From contig CAKUMQ010000075.1 in NCBI GenBank assembly GCA_934667845.1, forward strand, positions 1 through 11,094: a DNA stretch of 11,094 bases, in the 5' to 3' direction. The notes under the pieces were generated by a model, which was given only the letters and a program-made list of their open reading frames with translations, had not been told where the DNA came from and made no database searches. This document shows positions 7,301 to 11,094 of this stretch, piece after piece (positions within the stretch are counted from its first letter, which is position 1; every line of letters begins with the position of its first letter). A program made the position numbers and the translations under genes. Source of the stretch: an uncultured Eubacteriales bacterium. GTDB lineage: Bacteria > Bacillota > Clostridia > Oscillospirales > Acutalibacteraceae.

Positions 7301-7329
7301 AGTATAGCACAGAACATAAGTTCGCACAA
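7301..7329 (-). promoter_or_regulatory. SOS promoter of the polymerase/yolD operon
   Basis: Minus strand: -35 TTGTGC (7324-7329), 17-bp spacer, -10 TATACT (7301-7306). Transcription should start near 7294, leaving a leader of about 47 nt before ATG 7247. The spacer is mostly filled by a LexA box, so the promoter should be silent until RecA-stimulated LexA cleavage. Confidence 0.85.
7312..7323. promoter_or_regulatory. LexA (SOS) box
   Basis: GAACATAAGTTC matches the Gram-positive LexA/DinR core GAAC-N4-GTTC exactly, and on the minus strand it directly abuts the -35 hexamer. It is the only perfect match I noticed in the window. Its position predicts direct occlusion of RNA polymerase. Confidence 0.88.
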
Positions 7330-7444
7330 GAGGGGAAAGGAGGAAAATTTATAAAAACGGCAGTGCTGTCCCATTTTTGTTTTTCCGGGGATTTTTTGAG
7401 GGGCGGGAGCGCGCAAAACTTATCTGTTTCCGGTCTCGACCACA

Positions 7445-7975
7445 TCACGAACGGTTCCGTTTACCTAACGTAAGCGGCGCATAAAATGCATATCCGATCA
7501 GACCGCCCGTGGTATTGGTGATCACATCGGTAATATCCGCGCTCCGTGCGCCGTTGATCAGCGGCTGGAGCAGCTCAATAGACAGACTGAGCGCTGCGGT
7601 CATCAGCACACAGCGCAGCAGACCGCATGGTTTACCTGCCGCACGGCGGCACAGCGGATACAGAAAGCCAAACGGTACCGTCATGATCACATTCAGGACG
7701 ATCTGGCGGACGAAATCCCCCCGCCCGTTTATGGCATCCGCAAACGGCTCCATGTGCATGGGAATATACGGGTGGCTGAAACAAAACGGCAGTGAGGTAA
7801 TGACCGGCATAAGCGTTACCAGCAAAACGCCGGAGAGATAGAGGAACATCACCGTATTGACTGCCAGCACACGCTTTCCGCGGCGCTTCCATTTCGGGCA
7901 GAGCCACAGAGCATACAGCAGCGCCAAAACGGCGAAGTCGAGAAGGTATTTGAATAGCTTTGGCACGGCGGTCAA
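7445..7975 (-). CDS. VanZ-like membrane protein
   Basis: 176-residue integral membrane protein of the VanZ family. Hydrophobic segments lie at about 9-25, 40-60, 90-109, 119-140 and 152-168. Family landmarks are LNVIMTVPFGFLYPL (94-108), SIELLQ (132-137) and RSADITDVITNTTGGLIGY (144-162). VanZ itself gives low-level teicoplanin resistance, but most homologues have unknown roles, so resistance should not be assumed. The start is uncertain: TTG 7975 lies only 4 nt after AAAGGAG, while GTG 7966 (173 residues) has a better spacing. It is the last gene of a three-gene minus-strand operon, 34 nt after the SpoIIAA-like gene. No convincing terminator follows, so transcription may continue toward the polymerase promoter. 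Confidence 0.9.
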   Translation of the reverse strand: MTAVPKLFKYLLDFAVLALLYALWLCPKWKRRGKRVLAVNTVMFLYLSGVLLVTLMPVITSLPFCFSHPYIPMHMEPFADAINGRGDFVRQIVLNVIMTVPFGFLYPLCRRAAGKPCGLLRCVLMTAALSLSIELLQPLINGARSADITDVITNTTGGLIGYAFYAPLTLGKRNRS

Positions 7976-8009
7976 TCCTCTCCTTTACATTTTTCGCAGT
8001 GTTTCCTTT

Positions 8010-8450
8010 TCAGAAATTCCGCTCATCCAGTATCCACTCCTTTGCCGGTTCAATGCCGTCGAAAAATCGGATGGCAAAGCCGTGCCCGGATAGCTGCTTT
8101 TTCAGTTTTCTGCAGGAAGATCCGTCTGCTCCGACAAAGGCGGCGCGCATAAACCGTTTGCCGGGAGCTGTGAGGGCGTTGGTTATCTCTCTGATCAATT
8201 CCTCCGTGATCATTGTTTCATTGAGGACAAACGTGATATATGCCGGAGAGGACGGGCGGCGGAATATTGCGGTATCCCGACGCAGCTTCTCTACGGCAAG
8301 TTCGGTATATTGATATATCCCATCTAGGTGTTCAAACCATATTTCTCCGCCGGCATAGGGCAAAATAAATGATTTCTTCTTTACACCCGGCAATTCATTC
8401 GGATCAACGCATCCGGATGTATATCTCGTTTCATCTTTTTTCATAAACAT
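8010..8450 (-). CDS. SpoIIAA/STAS-like domain protein, hypothetical
   Basis: 146-residue soluble protein. After about 40 residues of N-terminal extension the chain follows an alternating beta/alpha pattern: strand plus HLDGIYQYTEL, helix VEKLRRD, strand AYITFVLNET, helix TEELIREITNAL, strand MRAAFVGAD, helix CRKLKKQL, strand FAIRFFDG, and a final helix with AKEWI. This order and the terminal AKEWI helix resemble SpoIIAA-like (STAS) domains. No conserved phosphorylatable serine can be confirmed by eye, so anti-anti-sigma activity is not claimed. The start is ATG 8450, with AGGAG 7 nt upstream; ATG 8444 is less well spaced. It lies 21 nt after the flavoprotein gene and before vanZ, so it is probably co-transcribed. 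Confidence 0.75.
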   Translation of the reverse strand: MFMKKDETRYTSGCVDPNELPGVKKKSFILPYAGGEIWFEHLDGIYQYTELAVEKLRRDTAIFRRPSSPAYITFVLNETMITEELIREITNALTAPGKRFMRAAFVGADGSSCRKLKKQLSGHGFAIRFFDGIEPAKEWILDERNF

Positions 8451-8471
8451 CGCGTTTCTCCTATTCCGGGA

Positions 8472-9155
8472 TCAAACATTGCCATTCACGATCTTTGCAT
8501 AGGTTTCCTCCGGAATCATGGGAGAGCCGATCTCCGCCAAAAGCGCCGCGTCGATCTCGCCGGTCCCCGCATACTGCCGCCCGGCTCGCTTCACCAGCTC
8601 CAACCGGGGAACTGTCACAACGGCGGCCTCCGCGGCACTAAACATGGGGCTTTCCGGTACAGTCAGAATGGTGTGATCGTTTGGGAACAGCAGTTCAAAC
8701 TGCCGTACCGCCGGTTCAAAATTGTTCTTGCTATTCGGGAATCCGCAGCCGCAGATCATCAGATACCGCAGATGGGAATAGTCCCGCTGGCCGACATGGA
8801 CATAGTGCCCGTTCACCTCTGTCATCGCCATAGAGGACATAGGAAGTGTTCGGTCAATAAGGTTTTTCAGCATGGCGGGCATTCCGTAGCAGTAGAGCGG
8901 GAAACTGAACAGCAGTAAGTCGCTGTCCAGCATCTGTTCCAGGATCTCGCGCATATCATCGTCGATGGCGCAATGTCCGCCGTTATACTTGCAGGCGAAG
9001 CAGCCACGGCAAAACCCGATATGCTTGTCAGTTACATTGATCGTATGTATTTCCTGTGCGGCAGCTTCTTTCATGCCGTCCAGAAACGCACGGGTAATGT
9101 GCATGGTATCGCTTTTCTCTTTTTTCGGGCTTCCGTTAAATACAAGGATTTTCAA
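8472..9155 (-). CDS. Flavodoxin-fold NAD(P)H-dependent reductase with four-cysteine motif
   Basis: 227-residue FMN-binding oxidoreductase of the NADPH-dependent FMN reductase/flavodoxin superfamily. The phosphate-binding loop is NGSPKKEKSDT (7-17). The second flavin-binding region is FPLYCYGMPAMLKNLIDR (85-102), followed by ICGCGFP (134-140). C49, C52, C55 and C62 form C-x2-C-x2-C-x6-C, the compact pattern described for archaeal iron-sulfur flavoproteins, so a 4Fe-4S cluster beside FMN is possible; related flavodoxin-family proteins carry similar cysteines without a proven cluster. The start is TTG 9155, with AGGGGG 8 nt upstream and MKILVFNGSP matching the family N-terminus. It is the first gene of the operon, preceded by a leader with an internal terminator. 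Electron acceptor unknown. Confidence 0.88.
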   Translation of the reverse strand: MKILVFNGSPKKEKSDTMHITRAFLDGMKEAAAQEIHTINVTDKHIGFCRGCFACKYNGGHCAIDDDMREILEQMLDSDLLLFSFPLYCYGMPAMLKNLIDRTLPMSSMAMTEVNGHYVHVGQRDYSHLRYLMICGCGFPNSKNNFEPAVRQFELLFPNDHTILTVPESPMFSAAEAAVVTVPRLELVKRAGRQYAGTGEIDAALLAEIGSPMIPEETYAKIVNGNV

Positions 9156-9173
9156 TGGTCGTTCCCCCTGAAA

Positions 9174-9216
9174 TAAAAAACGCAGTACAAACCGATCATC
9201 CCGGATTGCACTGCGT
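9174..9216 (-). terminator. Intrinsic terminator/attenuator in the flavoprotein leader
   Basis: On the minus strand ACGCAGT (9216-9210) pairs with ACTGCGT (9186-9180). Inside, CAA/TTG and CGG/CCG pairs extend the stem past single mismatches to a 7-nt loop (9195-9201). TTTTTTATTT follows at once, then the AGGGGG ribosome binding site. It lies downstream of the promoter at 9265-9293, so every transcript from that promoter must pass it. It would also stop read-through from the araC-type gene. Confidence 0.8.
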
Positions 9217-9264
9217 CTGAGCGTCTGGCATTTTGGTTTTTCCCATTTTCAATGGATACCGTGC

Positions 9265-9293
9265 ATTATACTATCGAAGAATGCATCTGTCAA
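9265..9293 (-). promoter_or_regulatory. Full-consensus sigma-A promoter of the flavoprotein operon
   Basis: Minus strand: -35 TTGACA (9288-9293), 17-bp spacer, -10 TATAAT (9265-9270). Both hexamers match the consensus perfectly. Predicted start is near 9257, giving a leader of about 100 nt before TTG 9155. Such a strong promoter in front of a terminator fits control by attenuation rather than by initiation. Confidence 0.88.
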
Positions 9294-9348
9294 TAGCCAA
9301 AAGCTGCGCGGAAAAGATTTATTTTATGTTCTGTACTGCAGAGACGGC

Positions 9349-10317
9349 TTATTGACCCTTTGCGATCTTTCTATATTCGATCGGCAGTATCCCCGTGTTT
9401 TTCTTGAACAGCCCGGCAAAGCGGCTGGAGGTGGAATACCCGATCATCCGGGCGATCTGCCCCATGGTAAAATCAGTGTCAATGAGTAGATGCTCCGCCT
9501 GACTCATGCGCCGCCCCTGGATATACTCCGTGACGGTACAGCCGGTATGCCGCTTGAAGCAGATCTTGAGCTTGCTCGTGCTCATGCAGGCGATGTTTGC
9601 CAAGCGCTCAAGCGGAATGTCAAAGGTGTAATGGTCGGCGATATAGCTTATCACGTTTTCGAGTCCCTCCACATCCTCTCGGGAAAGCGGGCGCGCATGC
9701 TTTGCCGCCTGCTTTTTTTGATTATCCACAACGAGGGCGATCGCTTCTGTGACCTTTGCCTCGTAGAAAAGCGCCGCCGCTACCCCCTCGCCGCGATAGT
9801 TTTCGATCTCGAACAGCAGCTTGGACATGGCGGGAAAATCCGCCGCCTGATCGACGCATTGAAACGCCGCGGGCAGATCAAAGTATTCGTCCGGATACTG
9901 CATTTTGAGATGATCCTCATAATAAGCCGGAAAAATCTCGATCCCGACCGAGTGGATCGGAATGCGCTTATGAATGATCGCCTTGTAATTCTGCTTGCCG
10001 CCGACGATGGTCTGAATGCTTCCCGCCGACAGGCGACGGTAGGGGTTCAGCTCCTCGCCGGAAATGGAATCATATCTTGTGATGCTGATCCCCTCGGGGA
10101 TGTCAAAATTCAGGATAAAATCATTGTGAAAATAGAAATCGTGGATCTTGATATCAAACAGATCCTTTTGAGCGTACAGCCAGTAGTGACCGCCGCCGAG
10201 CGTGGGGGACAGCCGCCAGCTGCTTCCTGCCGGGCTGAACTGCTCACAGTTCGGAATCGGAATGAAACTGCTTTCCGTTAAGAGCGTATTATATTTTTTG
10301 AGTATTTCATTATTCAT
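9349..10317 (-). CDS. AraC-family transcriptional regulator
   Basis: 322-residue regulator. The C-terminal 100 residues hold the two AraC helix-turn-helix motifs: HTH1 at about 235-258 (IPLERLANIACMSTSKLKICF) and HTH2 at about 283-306 (FTMGQIARMIGYSTSSRFAGLF), followed by the signature NTGILPIEYRK (307-317). The N-terminal 220 residues have no recognised sensor motif; the layout resembles PchR-type regulators of iron or siderophore uptake, a weak inference. The start ATG 10317 has AAGGAG 5 nt upstream. It diverges from an MptD-type ECF S-component gene, which is probably its target, and may also regulate itself through the shared control region. No terminator of its own is visible before the flavoprotein promoter. 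Confidence 0.93.
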   Translation of the reverse strand: MNNEILKKYNTLLTESSFIPIPNCEQFSPAGSSWRLSPTLGGGHYWLYAQKDLFDIKIHDFYFHNDFILNFDIPEGISITRYDSISGEELNPYRRLSAGSIQTIVGGKQNYKAIIHKRIPIHSVGIEIFPAYYEDHLKMQYPDEYFDLPAAFQCVDQAADFPAMSKLLFEIENYRGEGVAAALFYEAKVTEAIALVVDNQKKQAAKHARPLSREDVEGLENVISYIADHYTFDIPLERLANIACMSTSKLKICFKRHTGCTVTEYIQGRRMSQAEHLLIDTDFTMGQIARMIGYSTSSRFAGLFKKNTGILPIEYRKIAKGQ

Positions 10318-10380
10318 GGGTACTCCTTGAAACAATCGGACTTTTGTTTGCAACGAAAAGACAGACCGGCACGCAAACCG

Positions 10381-10409
10381 TTGCGAAAAAGTTCGTTTAT
10401 AGGTATGAT
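10381..10409 (+). promoter_or_regulatory. Promoter of the ECF transporter gene
   Basis: -35 TTGCGA (10381-10386), 17-bp spacer, -10 TATGAT (10404-10409). Predicted start is near 10416, inside the left arm of the inverted repeat at 10412-10437. The -35 overlaps a TTGC-GAAAAAG element that recurs upstream at 10348, a possible activator site. Confidence 0.65.
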
Positions 10410-10411
10410 AC

Positions 10412-10437
10412 ATCCGGTTAGCAGCCTCTAACCGGAT
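10412..10437. repeat. 9-bp perfect inverted repeat, candidate operator
   Basis: ATCCGGTTA (10412-10420) and TAACCGGAT (10429-10437) are exact inverted copies around the 8-bp loop GCAGCCTC. The repeat lies between the two facing -10 elements, overlaps the minus-strand -10 by 2 bp and covers both predicted transcription starts. No U-tract follows in either direction, so it is not a terminator. A dimeric repressor site, or a hairpin at the 5' end of the transcripts, are the two readings. Confidence 0.7.
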
Positions 10438-10464
10438 TATAGCAAAAAGCATGCGGAAAGTCAA
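10436..10464 (-). promoter_or_regulatory. Promoter of the AraC-family regulator gene
   Basis: Minus strand: -35 TTGACT (10459-10464), 17-bp spacer, -10 TATAAT (10436-10441). Predicted start is near 10429, leaving a leader of about 110 nt before ATG 10317. The leader runs antisense across the promoter of the ECF gene. Confidence 0.8.
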
Positions 10465-10496
10465 TCCGTCTGCCGAAAGTAAAGGAGACTATGATT

Positions 10497-11094
10497 ATGA
10501 ACAGACGATCGACCGTAAAAAAGGGACTGACCGTGAAAGATCTTGTGACCGTGGGAATTTTCTCGGCGATGTTTCTCGTGTTCGCCCTTGTGGGCGGCAT
10601 TTTCTTCGCACCAAACCCGGTGCTGACCTTCTATATGCCCGTCGGCAGTGCCTTGCTCTGCGGCCCCGTGTATCTGCTTATGCTTGCCAAGGCGCCGAAA
10701 CGCTTTGCCGTGAGTATTCTCGGTGCCATTCTCTGCATTGTCTGGTTCGTGACCGGGATGCATCGGGCGATGGCGCTCGGCTACCTCGTCATGGGTATCA
10801 TCGCCGATCTCGTTGCAGGCGCGGGACAGTATAAGAGCAGAAAAATCAACTCGCTGTCCTATATTCTGCTTTCCCTCGGCGGCACAGGTTCTTATCTCAT
10901 GTTCTTTGTAAACCCCGACGGCTGGGCAAAGACCATGCTCGGTAACGGCACGGAGCAGTCCTACATCGACACCATGCGTTCCACGGGAACGACATGGATC
11001 CTCGTGATCATGCTGGCGGGAACGATTCTGGCCGCAGCGCTCAGCGCCTTTATCGGCTGCAAAATGCTGAAAAAGCAGTTTGAAAAGGCCGGTA
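10497..11094 (+). CDS. MptD-type ECF transporter S component (Trep_Strep family), 3' end cut by window
   Basis: Membrane-embedded substrate-binding (S) subunit of an energy-coupling-factor transporter; 199 residues visible, running off the right edge. The N-terminus LTVKDLVTVGIFSAMFLVFALVG is typical of the MptD/Trep_Strep family. Hydrophobic segments lie at about 15-36, 46-64, 69-86, 90-108, 119-137 and 166-188, fitting the six-helix S-component fold. The start chosen is ATG 10497, 9 nt after AAAGGAG (10481-10487); the in-frame ATG 10491 is only 3 nt away. In other genomes this family is usually followed by a T component and ABC ATPases, expected beyond the window. The substrate is not established. 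The divergent AraC-family gene probably regulates it. Confidence 0.88.
   Translation, partial: MNRRSTVKKGLTVKDLVTVGIFSAMFLVFALVGGIFFAPNPVLTFYMPVGSALLCGPVYLLMLAKAPKRFAVSILGAILCIVWFVTGMHRAMALGYLVMGIIADLVAGAGQYKSRKINSLSYILLSLGGTGSYLMFFVNPDGWAKTMLGNGTEQSYIDTMRSTGTTWILVIMLAGTILAAALSAFIGCKMLKKQFEKAG

Noticed and set aside
7353..7378. Possible terminator downstream of the vanZ-like gene (A-run, GGCAGTGCTGTCC, T-run)
   Set aside because: Only about four GC-containing pairs form, with a bulge and a mismatch before the A/U pairs. Too weak to call, although the A/T runs on both sides are suggestive.
7248..7448. Longer N-terminus for the Y-family polymerase (start near 7448)
   Set aside because: The extension would be translated through the SOS promoter and LexA box, and the family N-terminus begins at ATG 7247.
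7445..7975. Glycopeptide resistance gene
   Set aside because: VanZ-like similarity alone does not indicate resistance. No vanR/S/H/A/X genes or mobile element are present.
9490..10281. 263-codon plus-strand open frame opposite the AraC-family gene
   Set aside because: Antisense shadow of a gene with two clear helix-turn-helix motifs. No promoter or ribosome binding site.
10412..10437. IdeR/DtxR-type iron box in the inverted repeat (GGTTAG...CTAACC)
   Set aside because: The half-sites resemble an iron box but are 6 bp apart rather than the usual 1 bp, so the geometry does not fit. Kept as an unassigned operator.

Overview
The window looks like chromosomal DNA from a moderately GC-rich member of the Clostridia, probably a gut Oscillospiraceae/Ruminococcaceae-type organism. 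The evidence is strong AGGAG-type ribosome binding sites, TTGACA/TATAAT promoters with 17-bp spacers, a Bacillus-type LexA box (GAAC-N4-GTTC), and families typical of Firmicutes (YolD, UvrX-type Y-family polymerase, DUF6062, VanZ, MptD/Trep_Strep ECF component). The genus is inference. There are 13 genes, two of them cut by the window edges. No rRNA, tRNA, CRISPR array or insertion sequence was seen, and no gene-free stretch exceeds 200 bp.

Left part (1-5675). A partial iron-dependent alcohol dehydrogenase (minus) diverges from a five-gene plus-strand operon. The operon encodes a cytoplasmic SGNH/GDSL esterase, an aldose 1-epimerase (GalM), an AI-2E family membrane transporter, a DUF6062-type Cys/His protein, and a protein with a HicB-like N-terminus and a DinB-like C-terminus. 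Gaps between these genes run from a 4-nt overlap to 15 nt. The operon starts at a clear promoter (1110-1138) and ends at a strong hairpin (5641-5675). The first two genes suggest handling of acetylated sugars; the last two are poorly characterised.

Middle (5686-7329). A convergent minus-strand SOS cassette encodes a Y-family translesion polymerase with a beta-clamp motif, overlapping (ATGA) a YolD-like gene. Its promoter carries a perfect LexA box between the -35 and -10 elements.

Right part (7445-11094). A minus-strand operon runs flavodoxin-fold reductase, SpoIIAA/STAS-like protein, VanZ-like membrane protein. It is driven by a full-consensus promoter followed by a leader of about 100 nt that ends in an intrinsic terminator just before the first gene, so attenuation is likely. 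Upstream, an AraC-family regulator (minus) diverges from a partial MptD-type ECF transporter S component (plus). Their two promoters point at each other across a 9-bp perfect inverted repeat.

Most interesting points: the face-to-face promoter/operator, the terminator-bearing leader, the duplicated Cys-Cys-Cys-His module in the DUF6062 protein, and the HicB/DinB-like fusion that follows it.
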